DNA of 8,838 nucleotides from the NCBI GenBank assembly GCA_012270135.1, contig JAAXIW010000313.1, positions 1 to 8,838 on the forward strand, in the 5' to 3' direction. Positions 1 through 6,079 of the stretch are shown here, piece by piece. The notes under the pieces are model-generated. The model had not been told where the DNA came from. It saw nothing but the letters and a program-made list of their open reading frames with translations, and made no database searches. This DNA comes from Brevundimonas sp. (GTDB lineage: Bacteria > Pseudomonadota > Alphaproteobacteria > Caulobacterales > Caulobacteraceae). Made by a program: the position numbers and the translations under genes. Within the stretch, counting starts at the first letter, position 1; every line of letters starts with the position of its first letter.

Positions 1-227
1 GTGTAGAGCTGTTCGACAAAGCCGAGGCGGAATCCGGTCTGGGCCGTCACGAAGGCGCGCAGGGCCAGCTCGAAGGTGCGATCGCGCGCCGGGTCGAAGG
101 GACCGAACGGCAGGGCCAGGGCGCCGTCGTCGCCGGAGGTGGTCAGGACGCAGGCCTGCCGGTCGCGGAGCGCGATGACCACGGCCGAGAGGCCGATGCG
201 CACGCCCTGTTCCGCCGGCCCCGCCAT
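1..227 (-). CDS. nadQ: NadQ-like NAD biosynthesis regulator (COG4111, NUDIX-related), N-terminal fragment
   Basis: Partial gene: the ATG is at 227-225 and the frame stays open to the window edge, giving 75 codons. The visible protein begins MAGPAEQGVRIGLSAVVIAL, continues with a beta strand-like stretch reading RQACVLTT, and then has LPFGPFDPARDRTFELALRA and a segment ending LGFVEQLY. The 'LPFGPFDP..R..E..LR.....TG..LG.VEQLY' pattern is what I recall from the alphaproteobacterial COG4111 proteins annotated as NAD regulator (NadQ). That family consists of repressors of NAD biosynthesis genes related to the NUDIX-derived NrtR regulators. The start lies 2 nt after the TAG stop of the HD-domain gene upstream, so the two are probably co-transcribed and translationally coupled. 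The DNA-binding part, if present, lies outside the window, so the regulator role rests on family recall. A NUDIX-like hydrolase is the alternative. Confidence 0.6.
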   Translation of the reverse strand, partial: MAGPAEQGVRIGLSAVVIALRDRQACVLTTSGDDGALALPFGPFDPARDRTFELALRAFVTAQTGFRLGFVEQLY

Positions 228-229
228 GG

Positions 230-877
230 CTATTCCGTGTGCCAGGCGTCGGCGGCGGGGACGAGGCCCACGGCCTCGGCCAGCACCCGGTAGCGTTCGA
301 GATAGCGCTGCTGGGCGACCGGTGCGGGCAGGGGCTCTATGACCAGGTCGTAGCCCGCCGGCGGTTTGCCGAAGAAGCCGAGCGCCTCGGTGCGGGTGAA
401 GCCCGCCAGCTGGGTCGCCTCGTAGAAGGCGCAGGCCTTGTCGGCCTCCTTGATCAGCTTCTTGATCTCCAGCGGCGTCTTGGGGGGCAGGCCGAAGCGG
501 ATATGGATGGCGTGCTCGAGCCGCGCCTCGAAATCCTTGTAGCTGACGCCGAGGGCCGCCTTGAACGGCGAGATCATGTCGCCGATCACATATTCGGAGG
601 CGTCGTGAAGCAGGGCCGCCAGCCGCCATTTCGGCTCGAGGCCGGGCCGGATATGGGCCGCTATCTCCTCGACCACGCAGCTGTGCTGGGCCACCGAGAA
701 GGCGTGCTCCCCCACGGTCTGGCCGTTCCAGCGGGCCACGCGCGCGAGGCCGTGGGCGATGTCCTCGACCTCAATGTCGAACGGCGACGGGTCGAGCAGG
801 TCCAGCCGGCGGCCGGACAGCATGCGCTGCCAGGCGCGAGGGGCTTTCTTCGAAGACGATCGGGCGGTGACGGCCAA
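230..877 (-). CDS. HD-domain nucleotide hydrolase, YfbR (5'-deoxynucleotidase)-like
   Basis: A 215-residue cytosolic protein of the HD metal-dependent phosphohydrolase superfamily. It is closest in pattern to E. coli YfbR, which removes phosphate from deoxynucleoside 5'-monophosphates. Metal ligands are visible, numbered from the start chosen here: His58 in VGEHAFSVAQH, His91-Asp92 in LLHDASE with Glu95 following, and Asp146 in EADKACAF. This matches the H...HD..E...D pattern of YfbR. The N-terminal block SGRRLDLLDPSPFDIEVED is typical of alphaproteobacterial members. I chose a TTG start at 877-875 because AGGA (885-888) precedes it by 7 nt. An ATG at 913-911 would add 12 residues but has no good ribosome site, and a later ATG at 823 is also possible. 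It follows the secreted repeat-protein gene and is coupled to the NadQ-like gene. Substrate is not provable from sequence. Confidence 0.85.
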   Translation of the reverse strand: MAVTARSSSKKAPRAWQRMLSGRRLDLLDPSPFDIEVEDIAHGLARVARWNGQTVGEHAFSVAQHSCVVEEIAAHIRPGLEPKWRLAALLHDASEYVIGDMISPFKAALGVSYKDFEARLEHAIHIRFGLPPKTPLEIKKLIKEADKACAFYEATQLAGFTRTEALGFFGKPPAGYDLVIEPLPAPVAQQRYLERYRVLAEAVGLVPAADAWHTE

Positions 878-884
878 GGCTCTA

Positions 885-888
885 TCCT
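885..888 (-). promoter_or_regulatory. Ribosome binding site supporting a TTG start of the HD hydrolase
   Basis: The minus strand reads AGGA, then 7 nt, then TTG at 877-875. The in-frame ATG 36 nt further upstream has only a CCGGG directly against it. The TTG start therefore has the better initiation context. Confidence 0.5.
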
Positions 889-942
889 GCAGCTGGCAGG
901 TCAGGTGACGCATCCCGGCGCCGCGATCAAGCCTGGGGGCCG

Positions 943-1767
943 TTATTCACCGATGTTGAGAGTCACGAGGTCCTTGGCGTCTTCGAACACCCGGCCGCGA
1001 TCCCGGTCGCGCGCCCGCACGGTGGCCACCACGATGGGGCCTCCGGCGGGCCCACGGGCCTCGTAGCCGACCAGCCGCCAACCCGCGTCGGACGGCCGGT
1101 TGTCGGTCAGTATCCAATTCGCCCGGGTCGCGCCGCTCCCCGTGCTGGTGCGGATCTCGGCGGCGTCCTGGTTGGCCTGGACGCTGACGCTGTCGCCGCC
1201 CTCGGCGCCCTCGATGTTGACGCGGCCCTCGCCGTCGCTGGCGTCGATATGAAAGCCGCCGATACGCACGCTGGCGTCGTCGCCTTTCGATTCGATGCGC
1301 AGGCCGGGCAGTCGCACCGTCGCGTTGTCGCCCTCGGCCTGGATATCGACCCCGGGCGCGCGCACCGAGGCGCGGTCGCCCGTCCGGGGGTCGGCGGCGG
1401 CGGCGGCGCTCTCGGCGGAGGCGGCCCTGAGTTGGGCGACCGCCTGGGGCATGGCCGCGGACAGCCGGTCCTCGAAGGCCTTCAACGCCTCGGCGGGCGT
1501 GGCTCCGTCCAGCTTGACCAGATGCAGGCTGACCTCCGCCCCGCGTGGTCCGGCATAGGTGCAAACGGCGCCGCCATTGATGGCGGTTCCCTTGCGGGTC
1601 AGGGACCCCATGGTCTGGGGGCACTGCAGGGTCTCGACGACCTTCAGGGCGCCCTTGGCGTCGGGCTTCTCCGTATGGGTCGAGGAGATGCGCACGGAAT
1701 CGCCGTCGCAGGCCGCGGTCAGCGACGCGAGGAAGAGGGCGGGAACCAGAAGAAGACGCGTGGGCAT
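943..1767 (-). CDS. Secreted or lipoprotein-like protein of unknown function with three 16-residue repeats
   Basis: I do not recognise this 274-residue protein. It begins MPTRLLLVPALFLASLTAAC, a clear signal peptide ending at Cys20. LTAAC resembles a lipobox, but Thr at -3 is atypical, so cleavage by signal peptidase I is possible. Cys49 (QCPQT) and Cys69 (AVCTY) could form a disulfide. After an Ala-rich helix-like stretch around residues 90-128 come three imperfect repeats: GDRASVRAPGVDIQAE (130-145), GDNATVRLPGLRIESK (146-161) and GDDASVRIGGFHIDAS (162-177), followed by weaker copies. Alternating polar and hydrophobic residues suggest short beta strands, as in a beta-solenoid or DUF4097-like sheet. 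The C-terminal part reads NWILTDNRPSDAGWRLVGYE. The start at 1767-1765 has AAGGA at 8 nt. An ATG 24 nt upstream has AGG too close. It lies 96 bp downstream of the AAA+ ATPase gene and may share its transcript. Confidence 0.8.
   Translation of the reverse strand: MPTRLLLVPALFLASLTAACDGDSVRISSTHTEKPDAKGALKVVETLQCPQTMGSLTRKGTAINGGAVCTYAGPRGAEVSLHLVKLDGATPAEALKAFEDRLSAAMPQAVAQLRAASAESAAAAADPRTGDRASVRAPGVDIQAEGDNATVRLPGLRIESKGDDASVRIGGFHIDASDGEGRVNIEGAEGGDSVSVQANQDAAEIRTSTGSGATRANWILTDNRPSDAGWRLVGYEARGPAGGPIVVATVRARDRDRGRVFEDAKDLVTLNIGE
1237..1380 (-). repeat. Three tandem 48-bp units coding 16-residue beta-type repeats
   Basis: The units are 1333-1380, 1285-1332 and 1237-1284, inside the secreted protein gene. 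Each codes for a G-D-x-A-[ST]-V-R-x-x-G-x-x-I-x-[AS]-x type unit. Identity is clear in protein but diverged in DNA, so the duplication is old and the pattern is under selection at protein level. A fourth, degraded unit (DGEGRVNIEG) follows. Confidence 0.75.
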
Positions 1768-1775
1768 GGTGTCGG

Positions 1776-1780
1776 TCCTT
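1776..1780 (-). promoter_or_regulatory. Ribosome binding site fixing the start of the secreted repeat protein
   Basis: AAGGA on the minus strand sits 8 nt before the ATG at 1767-1765. It decides that start over the in-frame ATG at 1791-1789 and places the signal peptide at the exact N terminus. Confidence 0.65.
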
Positions 1781-1863
1781 GTCGCCTTCATCCTGCGCTC
1801 AGGCCTTCGGGAATCCAGTGAAATCGCGGTAATCGGAATGACGAAACCTGTCCGTTCGTGTGT

Positions 1864-2736
1864 TCAGACGCCCGGCCGGGCGCCCTCGCGGCGGTTCAGG
1901 AACGCCAGACGCTCGAACAGGTGGACGTCCTGCTCGTTCTTGAGCAGCGCGCCGTGCAACGGTGGGATCAGCCTGTTTGGCGAGGTCTCGCGCAGGGTCG
2001 CCGGATCGACGTCGTCGACCATCAGCAGCTTCAGCCAGTCGAGCAGTTCCGAGGTCGAGGGCTTCTTCTTCAGGCCCGGCGTGTCGCGGATTTCGTAGAA
2101 GGTCTTCAACGCCTCGGCTGCCAGCCGCGGCTTGATTCCGGGGAAGTGGACCTCGACGATGGCCTTCATCGTCTCGTCGTCCGGGAAGCGGATGTAGTGG
2201 AAGAAGCACCGGCGCAGGAAGGCGTCCGGCAATTCCTTCTCGTTGTTCGAGGTGATGACCACGATCGGCCGCACCGCGGCGCGTATGGTCTCGCCCGTCT
2301 CCTGGACGAAGAACTCCATCCGGTCGAGTTCCTGCAGCAGGTCGTTGGGGAACTCGATGTCCGCCTTGTCGATCTCGTCGATCAGCAAGACGGGCCGGGT
2401 CGGGGCGGTGAAGGCCTCCCACAGCTTGCCGGGCTTCAGATAGTTGCGCACGTCATGGACGCGGGCCTCGCCCAGCTGGCTGTCGCGCAGTCGCGAGACC
2501 GCGTCGTATTCGTACAGGCCGTTATGGGCCTTGGTCGTCGACTTGACGTGCCAGGTGATCAGCGGCGCGTTCAGGGCGCGGGCGACCTCATAGGCCAGCA
2601 CCGTCTTGCCGGTACCCGGCTCGCCCTTGATCAGCAGCGGCCGCTCCAGCGCGACGGCGGCGTTGACGGCGATCTTCAGGTCGTCGGTGGCGATATAGTC
2701 CGAGGTGCCCTCGAACCGGTCGCTCTGGCGAGTCAT
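1864..2736 (-). CDS. MoxR-family AAA+ ATPase (CoxD-like)
   Basis: A 290-residue cytosolic AAA+ ATPase of the MoxR group. These proteins typically act as chaperone-like remodelling ATPases and often work with a von Willebrand factor A-domain partner in metal-cofactor insertion or complex assembly. Visible motifs are Walker A GEPGTGKT (residues 38-45), Walker B VLLIDE (116-121), a sensor-1 type segment VVITSNNEKELPDAF (about 159-173), and the arginine pair in FLRRC (175-176), where MoxR proteins carry the arginine finger. Length is normal for the family. The start at 2736-2734 has CGGAG 6 nt before it and begins MTRQSDRFEGTSDYIATDD. A TTG at 2790 would add 18 residues without a ribosome site. 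No VWA-domain gene is adjacent: downstream is the secreted repeat protein and upstream, diverging, is the flagellin. The client is therefore unknown. Confidence 0.92.
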   Translation of the reverse strand: MTRQSDRFEGTSDYIATDDLKIAVNAAVALERPLLIKGEPGTGKTVLAYEVARALNAPLITWHVKSTTKAHNGLYEYDAVSRLRDSQLGEARVHDVRNYLKPGKLWEAFTAPTRPVLLIDEIDKADIEFPNDLLQELDRMEFFVQETGETIRAAVRPIVVITSNNEKELPDAFLRRCFFHYIRFPDDETMKAIVEVHFPGIKPRLAAEALKTFYEIRDTPGLKKKPSTSELLDWLKLLMVDDVDPATLRETSPNRLIPPLHGALLKNEQDVHLFERLAFLNRREGARPGV

Positions 2737-2742
2737 GGACGG

Positions 2743-2747
2743 CTCCG
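2743..2747 (-). promoter_or_regulatory. Ribosome binding site of the MoxR-type ATPase
   Basis: CGGAG on the minus strand, 6 nt upstream of the ATG at 2736-2734. It supports that start over the in-frame TTG at 2790-2788. Confidence 0.5.
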
Positions 2748-2929
2748 GTGATGTCTGGACAGGGGTAGCGAAGCCGTCCGGGGTTAACAACGATCATGTG
2801 GGCCCGGCGTAACGCGGCGAACCCGGAAAGGATCGGCCGCCATCGCCGACCGGGCGGACATTTCTGCCGGGCGTCGCCGAAACCGCATGGAAAATCATCA
2901 AGCCAGGCAAAGGGTTGGCGCTCCGGCGT

Positions 2930-2947
2930 CCGGCCCGATCCTTGCGT
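2930..2947 (+). promoter_or_regulatory. Sigma54 (-24/-12) promoter of the flagellin gene
   Basis: The plus strand reads CCGGCCCGATCCTTGCGT. The invariant GG (2932-2933) and GC (2944-2945) are exactly 10 nt apart, and the flanks match the Caulobacter pattern GGCCC-N5-TTGC. Transcription should begin near 2957, leaving a leader of about 63 nt before the ATG at 3020. In Caulobacter, class IV flagellin genes use sigma54 with the activator FlbD. I could not identify an FlbD enhancer with confidence. Two CCGGGCG copies (2850-2856 and 2867-2873) lie at a suitable upstream distance. The rest of the 283-bp gap to the divergent ATPase gene shows nothing else I can name. Confidence 0.75.
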
Positions 2948-2963
2948 GGCCGTGCGCGAACCA

Positions 2964-2973
2964 GAACCGGTTC
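2964..2973 (+). repeat. Perfect 10-bp palindrome in the flagellin leader
   Basis: GAACCGGTTC, starting a few bases after the predicted transcription start. It could be a dimeric-protein site or part of the leader RNA fold. The half GAAC (2964-2967) can also pair with GTTC at 2989-2992, enclosing the hairpin that follows. Confidence 0.45.
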
Positions 2974-2975
2974 CG

Positions 2976-2989
2976 CGGCCAGAAGGCCG
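2976..2989 (+). promoter_or_regulatory. Hairpin in the flagellin mRNA leader
   Basis: CGGCC and GGCCG form a 5-bp GC stem around the loop AGAA, about 30 nt before the start codon and outside the ribosome site. In Caulobacter crescentus the fljK leader is bound by FlbT to control mRNA stability. A leader structure at this place is suggestive, but whether FlbT acts here is inference. Confidence 0.4.
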
Positions 2990-3008
2990 TTCACCACCTC
3001 CAGAATGG

Positions 3009-3013
3009 AAGGA
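3009..3013 (+). promoter_or_regulatory. Ribosome binding site of the flagellin gene
   Basis: AAGGA, 6 nt before ATG 3020. A second ATG at 3026 (12 nt away) is less well placed, and an ATG at 3005 overlaps the site itself. The start is therefore 3020, giving MVMSVNTN. Confidence 0.7.
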
Positions 3014-3019
3014 CAGCCG

Positions 3020-3850
3020 ATGGTTATGTCGGTCAACACCAACGTGGGCGCGATGATCGCGCTCCAGAACCTGAACGCGACCAACGCCCAGCTGGCGACG
3101 ACGCAGAGCCGGATCAACACCGGAAAGTCTGTGGCCAACGCCAAGGACAACGGGGCCATCTGGGCTATCGCCCAAGGCCAACGAGCCGAAATCGGGGCGC
3201 TGAATGCGGTGAAACAGTCTCTCGATCGTGGCGTCGCCGCGGTCGATGTGGCGCTTGCGGCGGGCGAGACGGTCTCCGACCTCTTGCTGCAGATGAAGGA
3301 GAAGGCACTGGCGGCGACCGACGCGTCGCTCACGACCTCGGCCCGTTCGGCCCTCAATGAGGACTTCAAGGCTCTGCGCGACCAGATCGCCTCGGTAACC
3401 ACTAACGCCGAATTCAACGGGATCAACCTGTTGGAGACCGGCGCCACCGGCTTCCAGGCTCTGGCCAATGCGCAGGGTACGTCCACGCTGACGGTCGGTG
3501 CGGAAGTCATGGCCTTGGGCAGCACGACGGTATCCGTCGCCACCACGCAGTCGATCGAAACCCTGACCAAGGCGACGGCTTCGCTTACGGCCGTCAGCAA
3601 TTCCATCGACGCCGTCTCCGGCGCGCTCGCGCGTCTGGGAACCAAGTCGACGGCGCTCTCGACCCACATCACGTTCGTACGCACGCTGTCGGACGCGCTG
3701 GAGTCGGGGGTGGGCAACCTGGTCGACGCCGATCTGGCGAAGGAAAGCGCCAAGCTCCAGGCCCTGCAGACGAAGCAGCAGCTCGGGGTTCAGGCGTTGG
3801 GCATCGCCAACCAGACTCCGCAGCTCGTCCTGTCGCTGTTCCGCAGCTGA
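3020..3850 (+). CDS. Flagellin (short, Caulobacter-type)
   Basis: A 276-residue flagellin, exported by the flagellar type III system and polymerised into the filament. The N-terminal D0/D1 region is classic: MSVNTNVGAMIALQNLNATN, then INTGKSVANAKDNGAIWAIA. The first long coiled helix runs to about residue 140, ending with the FNGINLLE motif. A short variable part (about 145-195) follows, then the C-terminal D1/D0 helices ending ALGIANQTPQLVLSLF. The length matches the 25-29 kDa Caulobacter flagellins, which lack large outer domains. It is a single-gene transcription unit, with a sigma54 promoter upstream and a strong hairpin after the stop. No flaF, flbT or other flagellar gene is nearby, so this is probably one of several dispersed flagellin paralogues. 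Which Caulobacter fljJ-O gene it matches cannot be told by eye. Confidence 0.95.
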   Translation: MVMSVNTNVGAMIALQNLNATNAQLATTQSRINTGKSVANAKDNGAIWAIAQGQRAEIGALNAVKQSLDRGVAAVDVALAAGETVSDLLLQMKEKALAATDASLTTSARSALNEDFKALRDQIASVTTNAEFNGINLLETGATGFQALANAQGTSTLTVGAEVMALGSTTVSVATTQSIETLTKATASLTAVSNSIDAVSGALARLGTKSTALSTHITFVRTLSDALESGVGNLVDADLAKESAKLQALQTKQQLGVQALGIANQTPQLVLSLFRS

Positions 3851-3870
3851 TTGTTTCCGGTTCTCGCAGG

Positions 3871-3894
3871 CGCCGGAGGGGTCACCCTCCGGCG
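3871..3894 (+). terminator. Terminator hairpin between flagellin and exoD-like genes
   Basis: CGCCGGAGGG and CCCTCCGGCG form a perfect 10-bp stem around the loop GTCA. It sits 20 bp after the flagellin stop and 11 bp beyond the convergent exoD-like stop, so it can serve both strands. The following bases (TCTCGT) are only weakly T-rich, as is common in high-GC Alphaproteobacteria. Confidence 0.75.
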
Positions 3895-3905
3895 TCTCGT
3901 GCGTC

Positions 3906-4538
3906 TCAGGCCAGGCCGGTCATCTCATAGACGGCCATGAAGGCCCGGCTGACCAACTCCCAGGCCACCCAGATGAAGATTCCGACGCCGGCCACGCCGA
4001 GCCAACCGATCAGCACGACCAGCCCGTCGCGCTGCATCAGGCCGAAGCCGAAAGTCGAGATGATCAGGGCCGGTACGAGATTTCCGCCCCAGATCGGCAG
4101 AATCAGAATGAAGGCGAGAAGCGCCGTGGCGATGCCGATCAGGATTTCCGACAACTCGCTGGTCATGATGTGCAGTCGGGGGCGCGACAGGCGCTCTACC
4201 TTGCGGACGCGCGGCAGAACCTTCTCGACCCCCTCGCGATAGGCCTTGCGCTCGATCCAGCGTTTCATGGCCCAGCGCGGCAGCCACAGCTGATCGGCGC
4301 GGGTGGCCAACTGCAACCCCATCAGCAGCAGGGGCGCCCCGAGGATCGTCGTCGTGCCGGGAATGATGCCGATGGCGATGTTCATCAGCCCGAAGAACAG
4401 CATCAGGGCGCCGAAGCCGCGCTCGCCGAACGCGTCGACCAGCTCGCCGAGGTACAGTTTCGGGTCGGCCTTGGTCCCGATGTCCTCCAGCACCTGCGAG
4501 AACGGCCGTGTATCGCTCTGATAGTCGTAGTCGGGCAT
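3906..4538 (-). CDS. exoD: ExoD-family membrane protein
   Basis: A 210-residue inner-membrane protein of the ExoD family (named for a Sinorhizobium gene needed for exopolysaccharide production and alkali tolerance; its biochemical role is unsettled). The N-terminal part PFSQVLEDIG...LGELVDAFGERGFGALM is the family signature. Membrane segments are visible at about residues 44-77, including IGIIPGTTTILGAPLLLMG, and as a hydrophobic block over about 130-205 that would hold three helices. The basic stretch WAMKRWIERKAYREGVEKVL between them should be cytoplasmic. I chose ATG 4538-4536 because the family signature follows it directly. No strong ribosome site precedes it. An in-frame TTG at 4610 would add 24 residues that look non-conserved. 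No polysaccharide genes are adjacent, so a link to exopolysaccharide is by family only. Confidence 0.85.
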   Translation of the reverse strand: MPDYDYQSDTRPFSQVLEDIGTKADPKLYLGELVDAFGERGFGALMLFFGLMNIAIGIIPGTTTILGAPLLLMGLQLATRADQLWLPRWAMKRWIERKAYREGVEKVLPRVRKVERLSRPRLHIMTSELSEILIGIATALLAFILILPIWGGNLVPALIISTFGFGLMQRDGLVVLIGWLGVAGVGIFIWVAWELVSRAFMAVYEMTGLA

Positions 4539-4639
4539 GAGGCGCTGCAGGGACTCGCGAACGGGGTTTTCCCGGTCTAGGCGTGACCGTGACGGCGCGC
4601 CACTTAACAAACGTCAATCGTTCGACGCGGCCGGCCGGC

Positions 4640-4825
4640 TTAGCCGCCGGACTTGTGCTCCGGCTTGTCCTTGCGGCTGGTGCTCGCCATCTTCTCGAGC
4701 TCCTTCTCGCTCATCGACATCATCGACTTCGAGGCGCCCTTCAGATCGGACTTCGGCGTGTCGCCGCGCTTGGCGGACAGGGCGGCTCCGGCGGCCTTCT
4801 GCTGGGCGGCGGACTTGGCGGGCAT
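4640..4825 (-). CDS. DUF3008 family small basic protein
   Basis: A 61-residue Lys/Ser/Ala-rich soluble protein: MPAKSAAQQKAAGAALSAKR, then TPKSDLKGASKSM, SMSEKELEKMAST and a Lys-rich tail. The order 'MPAKS.AQQ.AAGAALSAKRG....SDLKGAS..M..MSE.EL...AST' matches my recollection of DUF3008 (Pfam PF11450), a family without known function. It has no signal peptide or membrane segment. The start is well fixed by AAAGGAG 8 nt upstream, stronger than any other ribosome site in the window, so it may be highly expressed. It lies 53 bp after isovaleryl-CoA dehydrogenase on the same strand and could be transcribed from there or from its own promoter. Its short length and charge are compatible with a stress-associated protein, but that is only a guess. 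Confidence 0.85.
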   Translation of the reverse strand: MPAKSAAQQKAAGAALSAKRGDTPKSDLKGASKSMMSMSEKELEKMASTSRKDKPEHKSGG

Positions 4826-4833
4826 GGCGGTGT

Positions 4834-4840
4834 CTCCTTT
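4834..4840 (-). promoter_or_regulatory. Strong ribosome binding site of the DUF3008 gene
   Basis: AAAGGAG on the minus strand, 8 nt before ATG 4825-4823. It separates the true 61-residue gene from a longer in-frame reading that would overlap the dehydrogenase gene. Confidence 0.75.
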
Positions 4841-4878
4841 CGACGAAGCAACCGGGGGCGCGCCGCCAGGTTCCCGCC

Positions 4879-6042
4879 TCAGCCCCCCAACAGCTCGCGC
4901 CCGATCAGGAACCGCCGGATTTCGTTGGTCCCGGCGCCGATGTCGTAGAGCTTGGCGTCGCGGACCAGCCGCTCGACCGGCCACTCCCTGGTGTAGCCGG
5001 CCCCGCCCAGCGCCTGGACGGCCTCCAGCGACACCTTCACCGCGTTCTCCGAGGCCAGCAGGATCGCGCCGGCCGCGTCATAGCGGGTGGTCTTGCCGGC
5101 GTCGCAGGCCTTCGCCACCGCATAGACGTAGGCCCGGGCCGAGTTCAGGGCCACATACATGTCGGCGACCTTGGCCTGCATCAGCTGGAACGAGCCGATG
5201 GCCTTGCCGAACTGCTTGCGCTCGCGGACGTAGGGCAGGACCACGTCCAGCGCGGCCTGCATGATGCCGAGCGGACCGGCCGACAGCACGGCGCGCTCAT
5301 AGTCGAGGCCGCTCATCAGCACGCCGGCGCCGCCGCCCACCGGACCCATGACGTTCTCTTCCGGAACCTCGCAGTCCTCGAACACCAGTTCGGCCGTGTC
5401 GGAGCCGCGCATACCCATCTTGTCCAGCTTCTTCGAAACGCTGAACCCCTTCATGCCGCGCTCGATCAGGAAGGCGGTGACGCCGCCGTTGCCCTCGCCC
5501 GTGCGGGCGTAGACGACCAGGGTGTCGGCCGACGGCGCGTTGGTGATCCAGAATTTCGTGCCGTTCAGGACGTAGCGGTCGCCGACCTTCCTCGCCTGGG
5601 TCCGCATCGACATGACGTCCGAGCCCGACCCGGCCTCCGACATGGCGAGAGAGCCGACGTGATCGCCCGAGATCAGCTTCGGCAGATATTTCCGCTTCTG
5701 CTCTTCCGTGCCCCAGCGCCGGATCTGGTTGACGCACAGGTTGGAGTGGGCCCCATAGCTGAGGCCGATCGAAGCCGAGGCGCGCGACACCTCCTCCATG
5801 GCCACCACGTGCTCGAGATAGCCGAGGCCGAGCCCGCCGTACTCTTCCTCGACGGTGATGCCATGCAGGCCCAGTTCGCCCATCTCGGGCCACAGCTCGC
5901 GCCGGAACTGGTTTTTCTCGTCGATTTCGGCGGCCAGCGGGGCGAGTCGGTCCGTCGCCCAGCGGGCGGTGGTCTCGCGGATCATGTCGGCGTTCTCGCC
6001 GAGGCCGAATTCCATCGATTGGGGGGCGTTGGGAATGCTCAT
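4879..6042 (-). CDS. ivd: Isovaleryl-CoA dehydrogenase
   Basis: A 387-residue FAD enzyme of the acyl-CoA dehydrogenase family. It oxidises isovaleryl-CoA to 3-methylcrotonyl-CoA in leucine breakdown and passes electrons to electron-transfer flavoprotein. Visible features are the N-terminal helical domain, the block SYGAHSNLCVNQIRRWGTEE (94-113) typical of isovaleryl-CoA dehydrogenases, the FAD-site signature AMSEAGSGSD (133-142), and FWITNAP (164-170). Catalytic Glu249 lies in SGLDYERAVL. In human IVD the base sits in the same LDxER context, whereas other acyl-CoA dehydrogenases carry it near the C terminus. The C-terminal signature includes QALGGAGYTREWPVERLVRD and IGAGTNEIRRF. Length is normal. 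The start ATG 6042 has only a weak ribosome site. The methylcrotonyl-CoA carboxylase genes that often accompany it are not in the window. It begins 37 nt after spmX on the same strand. liuA is an equivalent name. Confidence 0.93.
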   Translation of the reverse strand: MSIPNAPQSMEFGLGENADMIRETTARWATDRLAPLAAEIDEKNQFRRELWPEMGELGLHGITVEEEYGGLGLGYLEHVVAMEEVSRASASIGLSYGAHSNLCVNQIRRWGTEEQKRKYLPKLISGDHVGSLAMSEAGSGSDVMSMRTQARKVGDRYVLNGTKFWITNAPSADTLVVYARTGEGNGGVTAFLIERGMKGFSVSKKLDKMGMRGSDTAELVFEDCEVPEENVMGPVGGGAGVLMSGLDYERAVLSAGPLGIMQAALDVVLPYVRERKQFGKAIGSFQLMQAKVADMYVALNSARAYVYAVAKACDAGKTTRYDAAGAILLASENAVKVSLEAVQALGGAGYTREWPVERLVRDAKLYDIGAGTNEIRRFLIGRELLGG

Positions 6043-6079
6043 GGCGGCGGCGTAGCACTGCGCCGCGCGACTGGCAAAG

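Noticed and set aside
239..1066. 275-codon plus-strand open frame opposite the HD hydrolase
   Set aside because: It is a GC-driven antisense frame without domain or ribosome site. The minus-strand frame carries the HD metal ligands.
2905..2920. Second GG-N10-GC match upstream of the flagellin
   Set aside because: Spacing fits sigma54, but the -12 element reads TTGGC, not TTGC, and the -24 flank is poorer than the site at 2930-2947. Chance matches are common in high-GC DNA.
2915..3019. N-terminal extension of the flagellin from an ATG at 2915
   Set aside because: The added 35 residues are Arg-rich and unlike flagellin, and the reading would start upstream of the sigma54 promoter. AAGGA before ATG 3020 fixes the start.
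2588..3753. Two long minus-strand frames across the flagellin gene
   Set aside because: They lie antisense to a clear flagellin. One runs out of frame into the ATPase gene, and neither has a recognisable family pattern.
4600..4620. Possible CtrA box (TTAA with a second half-site) upstream of the exoD-like gene
   Set aside because: Only one TTAA half is exact. At the required 7-nt spacing the other half reads ATTG, and the in-register TTGA is at 6 nt.
4629..4636. GGCCGGCC palindrome after the DUF3008 stop as a terminator
   Set aside because: It has no loop or T-run, so it does not look like an intrinsic terminator. Such palindromes are frequent at this GC content.
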